In this document: in pieces, positions 53,405 to 62,218 of the stretch
Layout of the letters: the number at the start of each line of letters is the position of its first letter
How positions within the stretch are numbered: the stretch's first letter is position 1
Source: Thalassospira sp. HJ
GTDB taxonomy: Bacteria; Pseudomonadota; Alphaproteobacteria; Rhodospirillales; Thalassospiraceae
Length of the DNA stretch: 64,000 nucleotides
Direction: 5' to 3'
Assembly (NCBI RefSeq): GCF_000948415.1
Contig: NZ_JYII01000021.1
Span: 310,001-374,000 of the forward strand
Position numbers and translations under genes: made by a program
Notes under the pieces: model-generated
The model's input: only the letters and a program-made list of their open reading frames with translations
The model's database searches: none
Told to the model about the DNA's origin: nothing

Positions 53405-54898
53405 TCAGCTGCTGATCGGCAATGTAACTGTGAAAACAGCACCATCCGGTCCTGTTGCAGTGAGGCGAAGTTCGCCGTTATGGGTGCTGATCAGCTCGCG
53501 CGCGATGGCAAGACCAAGCCCGGTGCCGCCTTCGCGCCCACTGCCTGCAAACGGCACGAACAGGTTTTTGATTGCCTTTTCTGGCAATCCCGGACCGTTA
53601 TCGGTAATGATCACGTCAATGAAACTGCGGGTTTTGCCCGATTCGGTGCGGCCTTCCGTACCGTTTTCAGGTTCAGCCTGAATGTTGTGGGTAATGGTGA
53701 CGACCGTGGCCCCGGCTTCGATCGGGTTGCGCATCAGGTTGCTAAAGGCGCGAAACAGCATGTCGTAATCGGCTTCCAGCATGACATCTTCGGGAAGGTC
53801 GATGTCTATGCGGGTCGGGCAGGGTTCATCATCCTTGTCTGAGTCATCCATGGCGCTATCAAGAAGCTGCTCGCATTTATGCAGCAAAATCTGATCGCGG
53901 ATTTCTTCGATCAGTTCAATCAAGGTAAAGGTCGCAAGATCACGTGGTGGCGGGGTTTCGCGCGCAAAGGACAGGGTTTGTTCACTGATGTAAACTGCGC
54001 GTTCCATCGATGATAACAGCCTCGGCACAACAGCACGGACTTCGTCATCCTGGCTTCTGGCAAGCTGTTCGGTCATCAGCATCGAGGTCGCCAGTGCATT
54101 GCGCAGATCATGGCTGATCTTGGTGGCGGCTGTGCCAAGGGCGGCAAGGCGGCGGCGCTGATTAAGCATCGCCTGAATATCTTGCTGCATCATGGCGAGT
54201 TCCTGTCGCGCGACGCCAATTTCATCGTCACGTTCGCCCGGATCAATCAGCGATGATTTATCCTGCGGGTCTTCGCGAAAACGGATCATGTCATGGGTCA
54301 GGATCCGCATCGGTCGGACCAGCAACCGGTTGAGTGCGAAATAGACGAGGCCAGCGGTAAAGAACGAAATCATCAGCGACAGGCCAAAAACCCGCCAGCC
54401 GAAATTACGCATGGCTTCAATCAAACGGTCTTCATGGACAAGGACCTCGATCTCGAAATCCGGTGCCATGGATGGCATGCCGACAACCCGCAGCACCCGG
54501 TTTTTGGTCTGGGTCAGGGTTGATAGCCCTTCCATCAACGCCATCGGAATCGAAAAGTCTGTCAGTTGGACATCCTTATCGACCTTGGCTGGCATGTCAT
54601 CGCGTTGAAGCAGCAGTTTGCGATCTTCACGGCGCAGAATAACGGCCTCGATCCCGGCATTCGAAAGAAGCTCACGCTCAAGATCATCGGGGATCATTTG
54701 ATCCGGGGTGGCTTCAAGGGCAAGGGCCGCAAGGTAGCCTGAATCAAGATGTGCCTTCAGCCAGTCAATTCGAAAGCGCGCGACAGAGGGGGCAAAAACA
54801 AACACCTCTGCAAGCATCACAAAGCTTACCGTCAGCACCAGAAGGCGCGCGGAAAGTGACTTGGCCCACGGGGGCAATTTCAGATGCCGGTTATTCAT
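53405..54898 (-). CDS. Orphan membrane sensor histidine kinase
   Basis: 497-residue kinase. TM1 near residues 18-38 (LLVLTVSFVMLAEVFVFAP), a periplasmic sensor (about 40-168), TM2 near 170-190 (VFGLSLMISFFTAGLVYFAL), HAMP (about 190-250), phosphotransfer helix with His in ATKISHDLRNALAT, and an ATPase domain with VIITDNGPGLP, FAGSGREGGTGLGLAI and a GPDGAVFTVTLP end. An acidic insertion (DDSDKDDEPCP) is found just before the ATPase domain. No response regulator is adjacent; it is followed on the minus strand by nothing before the terminator at 53040. The HDLRNA form of the H-box is less common than HELRTP. Confidence 0.9.
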   Translation of the reverse strand: MNNRHLKLPPWAKSLSARLLVLTVSFVMLAEVFVFAPSVARFRIDWLKAHLDSGYLAALALEATPDQMIPDDLERELLSNAGIEAVILRREDRKLLLQRDDMPAKVDKDVQLTDFSIPMALMEGLSTLTQTKNRVLRVVGMPSMAPDFEIEVLVHEDRLIEAMRNFGWRVFGLSLMISFFTAGLVYFALNRLLVRPMRILTHDMIRFREDPQDKSSLIDPGERDDEIGVARQELAMMQQDIQAMLNQRRRLAALGTAATKISHDLRNALATSMLMTEQLARSQDDEVRAVVPRLLSSMERAVYISEQTLSFARETPPPRDLATFTLIELIEEIRDQILLHKCEQLLDSAMDDSDKDDEPCPTRIDIDLPEDVMLEADYDMLFRAFSNLMRNPIEAGATVVTITHNIQAEPENGTEGRTESGKTRSFIDVIITDNGPGLPEKAIKNLFVPFAGSGREGGTGLGLAIARELISTHNGELRLTATGPDGAVFTVTLPISS

Positions 54899-54977
54899 GA
54901 GATGATGTTAGGCCGAGAAGCCGAAAAAAGTACAGCAATACAGATGCTTGTTTTTATATGCGAACCAGGAAAGCCGG

Positions 54978-56405
54978 TCATCCGAACTTAAGCAGGAAGC
55001 GCACCAGCTTGCGCGTTTTTTCGCTAAACAGGCTGGGTGTATACCAGGCCCCGGCAACGCGTTTGGACAGTTCACCAAGGGTCGGATAGGGCGCAATCAT
55101 CCCGGCAATGGCGCCGATTTTCATTTTCTTGCTGATGGCAAGCGACCAGACGCCAATCAGCTCGCCCGCCTGCCTGCCGACAATGGCGGCACCCAGTATC
55201 TTGCCCTTTGGCGTGGTGATGACCTTGATAAAGCCTTCGGTGTCGGCTTCTGCACGGGCACGATCATTTTCGGCGTAATCCCAGGTTACAACGCGGATAT
55301 CATCGCCAAACTTTTCACGCGCGACCGTTTCCGTCAGGCCGACTTGGGCAAGTTCCGGATTGGTGTAAGTCACCCATGGCACACCGCTGTGATCGACCTT
55401 GGCCGGAAGGCGGAAAAGTGCGTTGCGGATCACGATCCCGGCGTCATATCCGGCCATATGGGTAAATTGCAGCCCGCCGGTGACGTCACCAATCGCAAAA
55501 ACCTTGCGGTTTGATGTGCGCAGACGCGCATCAACGGAAATGCCACGTTCGCTGTGATCAATTCCGGCATCTGACAGGCCAAGGTTTTCGACATTGGGTT
55601 TGCGCCCGGTTGCCAGCAAAAGGTGGCTGCCTTCAAGGGTGATCTCGATGCCCTGATGTTCGATCACGACCCTGATCTGATCATTCACATTAAGGATTTC
55701 CTTGGTTTTGGCGCCTTCATACAGGCTGATGCCATCTGCCTTGATGCGATCACGGACAACCGCCACCAGATCTGGATCATCCTTGGGCAGGATTGTACCC
55801 ATTTCAATCACGGTGACTTTCGCACCCAGTTGATGATGGGCCTGTGCCATTTCCAAACCAATCGGACCGCCACCGATGATGATCAGATGTTCGGGGCGGA
55901 CGCGGTTTTCGAAAATGGTTTCGTTGGTGAAATAGCAAACACTTTCAAGACCGGGGATCGGCGGAATGGCGGCGCGTGAACCGGTGGCGATGACAAAGCG
56001 CTTGGCCTTGATCGTGCTATCCCCTGCAGTGACCTCGCCCGGGCCGATAAAGCGTGCTTCGGCCTGAATGACGGTGCAGCCGAGTTCCTCGAACCGTTCG
56101 ACCGAGTCATGCGGGGCGATGTCCGCGATCACGGAATGAACATGGTCGATTGCCCGGCCAAAATCGACATCGACCGATCCGGTCAAAACACCAAAGCGCG
56201 AAGCCTGTCGTGCATTCTCGGCCGCATGGGCAGCCGCCAAAAGTGCCTTCGACGGAACGCAACCGGTATTAAGGCAATCACCACCCATTTTGCCCTTTTC
56301 GATCAGGACAACCTTTGCCCCCATCTGGACAGCACCAGCGGCGACAGACAGGCCACCGGAGCCTGCGCCAATCACGCAGATATCGGTATTGATGATCTTA
56401 TTCAT
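54978..56405 (-). CDS. FAD-dependent pyridine nucleotide-disulphide oxidoreductase (mercuric reductase-like)
   Basis: 475-residue flavoprotein of the dihydrolipoamide dehydrogenase/mercuric reductase group. Seen: FAD-binding CVIGAGSGGLSVAAGAVQMGAKVVLIEKGKMGGDC, the redox-active disulphide CLNTGC followed by VPSKALL, NAD(P)-binding IIIGGGPIGLEMAQAHHQLGAKVTVIE, the FAD phosphate motif VFAIGDVTGG, and dimerisation-domain WVTYTNPELAQVGLTE. The C-terminal extension lacks the mercuric CC pair and ends in hydrophobic LLKFG. The substrate is unknown. Its start overlaps the stop of the TVP38 gene upstream by eight bases, so the two are co-translated; this pair is common in proteobacteria. Confidence 0.92.
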   Translation of the reverse strand: MNKIINTDICVIGAGSGGLSVAAGAVQMGAKVVLIEKGKMGGDCLNTGCVPSKALLAAAHAAENARQASRFGVLTGSVDVDFGRAIDHVHSVIADIAPHDSVERFEELGCTVIQAEARFIGPGEVTAGDSTIKAKRFVIATGSRAAIPPIPGLESVCYFTNETIFENRVRPEHLIIIGGGPIGLEMAQAHHQLGAKVTVIEMGTILPKDDPDLVAVVRDRIKADGISLYEGAKTKEILNVNDQIRVVIEHQGIEITLEGSHLLLATGRKPNVENLGLSDAGIDHSERGISVDARLRTSNRKVFAIGDVTGGLQFTHMAGYDAGIVIRNALFRLPAKVDHSGVPWVTYTNPELAQVGLTETVAREKFGDDIRVVTWDYAENDRARAEADTEGFIKVITTPKGKILGAAIVGRQAGELIGVWSLAISKKMKIGAIAGMIAPYPTLGELSKRVAGAWYTPSLFSEKTRKLVRFLLKFG

Positions 56406-57192
56406 GTTTGTCCGCCCCGCTTTTGCTTTGGCGCAGTTTCTTATAAGCCACCGGCAGAAGGGCCAGAACGGCCAATCCGATGATCGGGGTCAGAATACGT
56501 GGTTCAAAGATGATGCCAAGATCGGGCGTCTTGCCCTGATCAAACAGGGCACCAAGCCCATCGCCAATAGAGGCATAAACAAAGGTGCCCGGAATGATGC
56601 CGATCATGGTGCCCAAAACAAAGGAGCGCAATTTGACCCCAAGAAGGGCTGGCACAAGATTGACGAGCCAGAACGGGAAAATCGGGATCAGGCGCAAAAC
56701 CATCAGATAGCTGAAGGCGTTTTCGGCAAAACCTTCTTCCATTTTGCGGACGGCGTTGCCCGCCTTGGCGCGCATCAGGTCATAAAACGCATAGCGTGCA
56801 GCCAGATACACAATTGTTGCGCCAAGGGTTGCACCGATCACGATGTAGCTTGTCGCAAGGAATGATCCGAACAAAAAACCACCGGTGATGGTCAGGATCG
56901 AGCCGATCGGCAGCGACAGGGCAACCGAAACAACATAAAGCCCCATGAAAAACAGCACGCTTGAAACCGGGTTATCGGCAACAAAATCCTGCAACAGGTC
57001 GCGGTTTTCACGCAGCGTATCAAATGACAGCAAATCCAGAGCGCCGCTGGCCCAGGCAATGACAAGCCCGACAATCAGCACCGCGACAGGTAAAAGCTTC
57101 CGCCAGAGCGGCTTTGACGCGCCTTTGATTTCCGCTTGGATATCTGGTTTTTGGTCGGACAAGTGTGACGCCATTGAACTGGTTTTGGTCAT
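56398..57192 (-). CDS. TVP38/TMEM64 family membrane protein
   Basis: 264-residue inner-membrane protein of the DedA/TVP38 (VTT-domain) superfamily. Seen: four to five hydrophobic segments (LPVAVLIVGLVIAWASG, SVLFFMGLYVVSVALSLPIGSILTITGGFLFG, YIVIGATLGATIVYLAARYAF, LMVLRLIPIFPFWLVNLVPALLGV, ILTPIIGLAVLALLPVAY) and the signature G-x-x-x-G plus 'F-R-IPxxPF-NLV'. Overlaps the flavoprotein gene downstream; probable role in membrane homeostasis or transport with the oxidoreductase, which is inference. Confidence 0.92.
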   Translation of the reverse strand: MTKTSSMASHLSDQKPDIQAEIKGASKPLWRKLLPVAVLIVGLVIAWASGALDLLSFDTLRENRDLLQDFVADNPVSSVLFFMGLYVVSVALSLPIGSILTITGGFLFGSFLATSYIVIGATLGATIVYLAARYAFYDLMRAKAGNAVRKMEEGFAENAFSYLMVLRLIPIFPFWLVNLVPALLGVKLRSFVLGTMIGIIPGTFVYASIGDGLGALFDQGKTPDLGIIFEPRILTPIIGLAVLALLPVAYKKLRQSKSGADKHE

Positions 57193-57390
57193 TTATTTCA
57201 GGCTCTTGCAGGTCGTTCATTTGGTGTGATGAGCAAACCCTTCAAAACAGGATCGCATCATTTGATCCAACATTAGAGAGAAAATTCAAAACTTGCTCAT
57301 GAACTGCCTTCACCATTGCGTGAGGGGAATTTGTCCGACGTGACGCGATATCGGAGCCGGATATGCGCAAAAATCCTGAGGGAGTGGCGC

Positions 57391-57419
57391 TTGACGTAGG
57401 GGAAAACTGGACGTATCGT
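57391..57419 (+). promoter_or_regulatory. Promoter of the SAM-II-metZ transcript
   Basis: TTGACG (57391-57396), 17 bases, TATCGT (57414-57419). Predicted transcription start near 57426, which is the first base of the riboswitch, so the leader fits closely. Confidence 0.65.
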
Positions 57420-57425
57420 CTGCCA

Positions 57426-57478
57426 ATCGTGGGATTTGTCGACCGGCTTGCGGCCACGTAAAAAATCGCTAAAGAGGG
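57426..57478 (+). promoter_or_regulatory. SAM-II riboswitch
   Basis: The sequence matches the alphaproteobacterial metA/metZ SAM-II aptamer: CGTGG...GCCACG forms P1 (the second strand in CTTGCGGCCACG), the loop ATTTGTCGACCG, and the conserved 3' strand ATCGCTAAAGAGG that makes the pseudoknot. About 53 bases. Binding S-adenosylmethionine should switch off metZ. It lies directly before the terminator at 57494. Confidence 0.92.
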
Positions 57479-57493
57479 GTAGCTTGGCTTCGG

Positions 57494-57527
57494 CCCTGAC
57501 CCATTCATGCCGGTCAGGGTTTTTTTG
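57494..57527 (+). terminator. Intrinsic terminator in the metZ leader
   Basis: CCCTGACC (57494-57501) pairs perfectly with GGTCAGGG (57512-57519), ten-base loop, then eight T. It lies 15 bases after the riboswitch and about 40 bases before metZ, so it may act as the riboswitch's regulatory platform. Confidence 0.88.
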
Positions 57528-57569
57528 TGTCCGGATCACACCATATTCCGGGCATGTAGGAGCAAGACG

Positions 57570-58772
57570 ATGACGACCGAAAAAAATGCTTCCGATAACT
57601 GGCGCGCGGCGACCCGTTCCGTACGTGGCGGCACAGCGCGCAGCGGCTTTTGCGAAACTTCCGAAGCCATCTTTATGAATTCCGGCTATGTGTATGACAC
57701 CGCCGCCGAGGCAGAGGCCTCCTTTGATGGCAGCGGCCCGGAACGTTATGTCTATTCCCGTTTTGCCAACCCGACCGTCGGCATGTTCGAAGAGCGCCTT
57801 GCCCTGATTGAGGGCGCACAATATTGCCGCGCGACGGCATCGGGCATGTCTGCTGTCTGGAATGCACTGGCAGCAAGCACCAAGGCCGGTGGCCGTGTGG
57901 TCGGATCACGCGCCCTGTTCGGGTCATGCGAATTTATCCTCACCACGCTTCTGCCGCGTTTTGGCGTTGAAACCGAACTGGTCGATGGCACGGACAAGGC
58001 TGCTTGGGAAAAGGCACTTTCCAAACCTGCTGATGCGGTTTTCCTTGAAACCCCGTCGAACCCGACGCTTGAGGTTCTTGATATCGCCTTCATTTCCGAA
58101 CTGGCGCACAAGGCTGGTGCCAAGGTTATAGTTGATAACGTCTTTGCCACGCCGATCCTGCAAAAGCCGATGGAACTGGGTGCGGATATCGTTGTCTATT
58201 CCGCGACCAAGCATATTGATGGTCAAGGCCGCTGCCTTGGCGGCGCGATCCTGTTTAATGACAAGGAATGGCACGACGAACATCTGACCACCTTCCTGCG
58301 TCATACCGGGCCCAGCATGAGCCCGTTTAACGCCTGGGTGCTGCTCAAGGGCCTTGAAACCCTTAGCCTGCGTGTCGATCAACATATCCGCAATGCCACA
58401 GCGCTCGCCGAATTCCTGTCGGAACAGCCGCAGGTTTCGCGCGTTCTGTATCCGGGACTGAAAAGTCACCCGCAGCACGAATTGGCAATGCGCCAGATGT
58501 CTGGCCGGGGTGGTGGATTGATCGCAATCGAGCTTGCCGGGGGCAAGAAAGCAGCCTTCTCGCTGCTTGATAACCTCAAGCTGATTGATATTTCCAACAA
58601 CCTTGGCGATGCCAAAAGTCTGGCGACCCACCCCTGGACCACGACGCACCAGCGCGTGCCGGGTGAGGACAAGATTGCGATGGGCATTACCGAGGGCATG
58701 CTGCGTCTATCTGTCGGTCTGGAAGACATTGATGACCTGAAGGAAGATCTGTTGGCGGCCCTTGCTGTTTAA
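57570..58772 (+). CDS. metZ: O-succinylhomoserine sulfhydrylase
   Basis: 400-residue PLP enzyme making homocysteine from O-succinylhomoserine and sulfide, in direct-sulfhydrylation methionine synthesis. Seen: YVYSRFANPTVGMFEERLALIEGAQYCRATASGMSA, the PLP-pocket SNPTLEVLD with VIVDNVFATP, the lysine in SATKHIDGQGR that forms the Schiff base, and SPFNAWVLLKGLETL. These fit the MetZ subgroup of the cystathionine gamma-synthase family. Start ATG at 57570 behind AGGAGC. Controlled by the SAM-II element upstream. Confidence 0.95.
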   Translation: MTTEKNASDNWRAATRSVRGGTARSGFCETSEAIFMNSGYVYDTAAEAEASFDGSGPERYVYSRFANPTVGMFEERLALIEGAQYCRATASGMSAVWNALAASTKAGGRVVGSRALFGSCEFILTTLLPRFGVETELVDGTDKAAWEKALSKPADAVFLETPSNPTLEVLDIAFISELAHKAGAKVIVDNVFATPILQKPMELGADIVVYSATKHIDGQGRCLGGAILFNDKEWHDEHLTTFLRHTGPSMSPFNAWVLLKGLETLSLRVDQHIRNATALAEFLSEQPQVSRVLYPGLKSHPQHELAMRQMSGRGGGLIAIELAGGKKAAFSLLDNLKLIDISNNLGDAKSLATHPWTTTHQRVPGEDKIAMGITEGMLRLSVGLEDIDDLKEDLLAALAV

Positions 58773-58806
58773 AAGCTTGGAAAAACAGTAATCCTGACAT
58801 CGATCC

Positions 58807-58831
58807 GGCCCGTACATCGTGCGGGCCCTTT
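58807..58831 (+). terminator. Possible terminator after metZ
   Basis: GGCCCG (58807-58812) pairs with CGGGCC (58822-58827); extended stem possible, followed by CTTTCG with only three T. Weak. Confidence 0.4.
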
Positions 58832-58971
58832 CGTATCTACCCCGAACGCCATGCTGGTTTGTTTTGACTGGCGACTGGTAGTTTCGGGACGGATTGTCTA
58901 CATAAAGGTCCATCTATCGCATTCTTGGCTGATGCAAAATTGACTGGAACACACTTGGCCCGGAGACATGC

Positions 58972-59364
58972 ATGTATTCGACCGTAACCCACGATATCAA
59001 GGTGTCGGTAAATCCGATGTTCCTCGAGGACGAATCAGATCCGGAAACCCATCGTTATGTTTGGGCCTATCGCATCGAGATCGAAAATCTCGGATCGAAA
59101 ACCGTTCAGTTGTTGAACCGTCATTGGCGGATTACGGATTCGCGCGGCGAAACCCAGGAAGTCAAAGGTCCGGGTGTCGTTGGCGAACAGCCTGTTCTGG
59201 CGTGCGGTGAAAGTTTCAATTACACAAGTGGCGCGCCATTGACCACGCCAAGTGGCTTCATGGTCGGGACTTTCGAGATGACGGATATGGACGGCAATCA
59301 TTTTGATATTGCGGTTCCGGCCTTTTCGCTCGACAGTCCGCATGGGCAACACACTGTGAACTGA
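58972..59364 (+). CDS. apaG: ApaG/Co2+-Mg2+ efflux-associated protein
   Basis: 130-residue ApaG domain protein, a single immunoglobulin-like beta-sandwich. Seen: THDIKVSVNPMFLEDES, WAYRIEIENLGSKTVQLLNRHWRITDSRGETQEVKGPGVVGEQPVL and SGAPLTTPSGFMVGTFEM, all typical. The protein's precise biochemical role is not settled (linked to ApaH and cobalt/magnesium in enterobacteria). Start ATG 58972, with GGAG upstream. Upstream of folE on the same strand, 90 bases away. Confidence 0.93.
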   Translation: MYSTVTHDIKVSVNPMFLEDESDPETHRYVWAYRIEIENLGSKTVQLLNRHWRITDSRGETQEVKGPGVVGEQPVLACGESFNYTSGAPLTTPSGFMVGTFEMTDMDGNHFDIAVPAFSLDSPHGQHTVN

Positions 59365-59453
59365 TCCGATCAGCCAACAGTATCAGTTAAAGCGGGTCAG
59401 GAGCCCCACCAAGGCAGGCGTTAATCCTGCGGAATATGAAAAAAGGATTTGGT

Positions 59454-60044
59454 ATGTGCAGCGAACATAACCCGGTGAAGCGTCCGACACGCGAAGAAGC
59501 AGAAGAAGCGGTCCGGACACTTCTGCGTTGGGCCGGGGATGATCCCGACCGCGAAGGATTGCGCGGAACCCCTGATCGTGTGGCGCGCTCTTATGGCGAA
59601 TTCTTTGCCGGTTATCAGCAGGACCCAGCTGAAATTCTGCGCCGGACGTTCGAAGAAACCGACGGCTATGACGAAATGGTCGTTCTGCGCGACATTCGCG
59701 TCGAATCCTATTGCGAACATCACATGGTGCCGATCATCGGGGTCGCGCATGTCGCCTATCTGCCGCGCCGCCGTGTTGTGGGGATCTCCAAGCTGGCCCG
59801 CGTTGTCGAGGTGTATGCCAAACGTCTGCAGATTCAGGAAAAGATGACGGCACAGGTCGCCAACACCATCCAGGAAGAACTCGATCCGCTTGGTGTCGCG
59901 GTGGTGATTGATGCCAATCACCAGTGCATGAGCACGCGCGGTGTGCACAAGACCGGCGTTTCCATGGTCACCAGCCGGATGCTGGGTGCATTCCGCGATG
60001 ACCCGATCACGCGCCGCGAATTCTTTGCGATGATTGGCCGCTAA
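59454..60044 (+). CDS. folE: GTP cyclohydrolase I
   Basis: 196-residue FolE, making 7,8-dihydroneopterin triphosphate for folate. Start chosen at ATG 59454, after AAAGGAT; an in-frame ATG at 59436 would add six residues. Seen: zinc ligands in [13 protein letters not shown] and the downstream Cys in [32 protein letters not shown], and the C-terminal [12 protein letters not shown]. Length is normal. A terminator follows. Confidence 0.97.
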   Translation: MCSEHNPVKRPTREEAEEAVRTLLRWAGDDPDREGLRGTPDRVARSYGEFFAGYQQDPAEILRRTFEETDGYDEMVVLRDIRVESYCEHHMVPIIGVAHVAYLPRRRVVGISKLARVVEVYAKRLQIQEKMTAQVANTIQEELDPLGVAVVIDANHQCMSTRGVHKTGVSMVTSRMLGAFRDDPITRREFFAMIGR

Positions 60045-60069
60045 GCCAAGCGCTTATGATCCGAGAACA

Positions 60070-60106
60070 CAAAAGGCCGCAGCACGATAAATGCTGCGGC
60101 CTTTCC
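60070..60106. terminator. Bidirectional terminator after folE
   Basis: AAAGGCCGCAGCA (60072-60084) pairs perfectly with TGCTGCGGCCTTT (60092-60104), seven-base loop. It lies between the convergent folE and cytochrome c' genes. Confidence 0.88.
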
Positions 60107-60137
60107 ATGTCCGCCGCGCGCAAAATTGCAGTGCGCG

Positions 60138-60587
60138 TTATTCCTTGAAATCGCTGTGGCAGGCTTTGCAGGTGCGCATCATCTGGCCAAGGGCTGCTTT
60201 GAACTCGTCTTCCGAGCCATTGTTTTCAGCAACGGTTTTGAGGTTCCCGGCAGTGCTGTTCAGTTCATTGGCAAGATCGGTGAATTTCGACCAGTCATCC
60301 CAGATATCTGAAAGCGCTTCGGATGGTTTTTCATTGCTGCCTTCCGGGAAAAGGGCGGTAAATGTCTCACCCGAATGGCTTTCAATGATCGCGGCCGATT
60401 TTGCAACCTGCGCCGGGTCATAGGGCAGTGCACCCTTCAACATCGGCACCATGATCTTGACCTGCTGGCCGATGGCCTTCATGCCGTCCATGCGTTCCTT
60501 GACGACGCCGGTCGCGCCTTCATGGGCGATGGCAGCAATGCTGACGGTCATGGAAAGTGCGATCGCGGCACCTGCTAGAACTTTCAA
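60138..60587 (-). CDS. Cytochrome c' (c-prime)
   Basis: 149-residue periplasmic cytochrome c'. Start chosen at TTG 60587, after GGAAG; the signal peptide (KVLAGAAIALSMTVSIAAIA) ends near AHEG. A four-helix bundle is expected, with the single heme site CKACH near the C terminus (RTCKACHSDFKE), typical of c' proteins. Other members bind nitric oxide and help NO detoxification or sensing; that is known for the family, not shown here. A longer in-frame reading to 60653 overlaps the upstream fructosamine-kinase gene. Probably cotranscribed with it. Confidence 0.92.
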   Translation of the reverse strand: MKVLAGAAIALSMTVSIAAIAHEGATGVVKERMDGMKAIGQQVKIMVPMLKGALPYDPAQVAKSAAIIESHSGETFTALFPEGSNEKPSEALSDIWDDWSKFTDLANELNSTAGNLKTVAENNGSEDEFKAALGQMMRTCKACHSDFKE

Positions 60588-60633
60588 ATCTCTCTTCCTT
60601 TTTAGATTTTCGTGTTGCGGGAAATTATGACGT

Positions 60634-61494
60634 TTAAGGGCTAAAGCGGGCAAGGATCTGGTTCACAGCACTGACATAGTGCCCGCCAAACAGGCGAACA
60701 TGAACCAATAGCGGGTAAAGGTTATACAAATCACGGCGTTCTTCAAAGAAGCCGGGAGCAATCGGCAAGATTTCACTATATCGCGCGAAAAATTCCGGAC
60801 TGAGATCGCCAAATAGGGTGCCAAAGGCTAGCTCGATCTCCCGATCACCATAATAGATCGCCGGGTCGATCAAGCCCGCCAACTTGCCTGAATGGCACAG
60901 GATATTGCCACCCCACAGATCACCATGCAGGAGTGACGGGCTGCTTTCCGTTGGTAAATACTCCGGCAGCCGGTCAATCAGCCGATCCAGCCGTGCGACA
61001 ATACTACCGGGAAGTTTGCCTTCATTGCGGGCGCATTCCGCCATATGACGCAGCCGGTGTTCGGCAAAAAAGGTGATCCAGCTTGTTTCCTGTGTGTTGG
61101 GTTGATGCAGACCGCCAATCAGGGTGTCAAACCCAAGTCCGAAGGTATCGGATGTGACCTGATGCTGGGCGGCAAGCTGTTCGGCCAGGTCGAGCTGCAC
61201 TTGCGTGCTCATACGATTGTCATTGGCAATGAAGCTCATCACCAGACAGGTCGCATCGGCATGGATGACTTCGGGGCAGTTTATCGGTGAATGGGATTTG
61301 AAATAGCGCAGCATTTCGGCCTCGACCAACAGGCCTGCATCCTGTGCGGTGCCCTGCTTGATCACCAATTGCCGTCCGTCATCAAGGTCGGCGCGCATCA
61401 CATTGGCAACGCATCCACCAGAAAGCGGTGTGACGGATTTCAAGCCTGCCCCGGTGTGGCGTTTGATCAAATCTGCCAGCGCGCTTTTATTCAT
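60634..61494 (-). CDS. Fructosamine kinase family protein
   Basis: 286-residue kinase of the fructosamine-3-kinase/ketosamine kinase family, which phosphorylates glycated amines so the sugar is released. Seen: GGCVANVMRADLDDGRQLVIKQG (nucleotide-binding N lobe), the brackets AEMLRYFKSH, catalytic LLHGDLWGGNIL, LIDPAIYYGDREIELAFGTLFG, and the C-terminal NLYPLLVHVRLFGGHY. It may deglycate proteins or act on small ketosamines. Start ATG 61494. Upstream of cytochrome c' on the same strand, with the phosphatase gene before it. Confidence 0.93.
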   Translation of the reverse strand: MNKSALADLIKRHTGAGLKSVTPLSGGCVANVMRADLDDGRQLVIKQGTAQDAGLLVEAEMLRYFKSHSPINCPEVIHADATCLVMSFIANDNRMSTQVQLDLAEQLAAQHQVTSDTFGLGFDTLIGGLHQPNTQETSWITFFAEHRLRHMAECARNEGKLPGSIVARLDRLIDRLPEYLPTESSPSLLHGDLWGGNILCHSGKLAGLIDPAIYYGDREIELAFGTLFGDLSPEFFARYSEILPIAPGFFEERRDLYNLYPLLVHVRLFGGHYVSAVNQILARFSP

Positions 61495-61519
61495 GGCGAA
61501 TCCCGGTTTTGGCTTGGAT

Positions 61520-61996
61520 CTAGATCCCGTGTTTTTCGCGGATGTGAGAAAGCAGGCTGCTTGAGGCTTCCTCGATCATGTCAAATACATCCACAAAGCC
61601 GTTCGCCCCACCATAGTAGGGATCGGGCACACTTTGGCCGGCCATGGTCGGATGATAATCAAGAAACATCTCGATCCGGTCATGATGGCTGGCTGGTGCC
61701 TGACGGCGCATATCGTGAAAATGCCCGTCATCCATTGCCAGCACATAGTCAAATTCGTGATAGTCATCCGGGCGGATTTTGCGCGATCGAATGTCGGTTA
61801 GGTCGATGCCGCGGCTTTTGGCCATTTCGCGTGATCGCGGGTCGGGCAGTTCACCAACGTGATAGGCCGACAGACCACAACTATCGACGCTAATGTGATC
61901 CTCGAGCCTGGCATCGTGCACCAGTTTGCGAAAAACACCATCGGCGGTGGGCGAACGACAGATATTACCGGTACAGACGAACAGAACCTTGATCAC
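61520..61996 (-). CDS. Low molecular weight protein-tyrosine phosphatase
   Basis: 158-residue LMW-PTP. Seen: the P-loop CTGNICRS (nucleophile Cys8, Arg14), the secondary motif GLSAYHVGELPDPRS, and the acid DPYYGG loop. Start GTG at 61996, about eight bases after GGAT, because the catalytic loop always begins near residue 8. In bacteria these enzymes act on exopolysaccharide kinases or on arginine phosphate; here the substrate is unknown. Followed by the fructosamine-kinase gene on the same strand, 25 bases away. Confidence 0.93.
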   Translation of the reverse strand: MIKVLFVCTGNICRSPTADGVFRKLVHDARLEDHISVDSCGLSAYHVGELPDPRSREMAKSRGIDLTDIRSRKIRPDDYHEFDYVLAMDDGHFHDMRRQAPASHHDRIEMFLDYHPTMAGQSVPDPYYGGANGFVDVFDMIEEASSSLLSHIREKHGI

Positions 61997-62218
61997 GTTA
62001 TCAATCCGTATTGATGGAAGGGCGCAAAAGACGGTTTTACAGTGACATGGTCGCATTGGTCGGGCAATGGCCTGTCAGGGTCAAAAGGCTGCGCTATTGA
62101 CGATTGTGCTAAAAAACGCGGTTTATGTAACAGCTTCGTGACATTTTGGATCCTGCGCTGACAGGTCGGTCATTAGTTTGTATGATCGCGCCAATCTTTA
62201 TTGTCTTGGCGCGTTTTG

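Larger units (their letters stand above)
57193..57569. other. Intergenic region with metZ leader
   Basis: About 377 bases between divergent genes, containing the metZ promoter, SAM-II riboswitch and terminator listed separately. The left third (57193-57390) holds no recognised element and must carry the TVP38 promoter. Confidence 0.6.
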
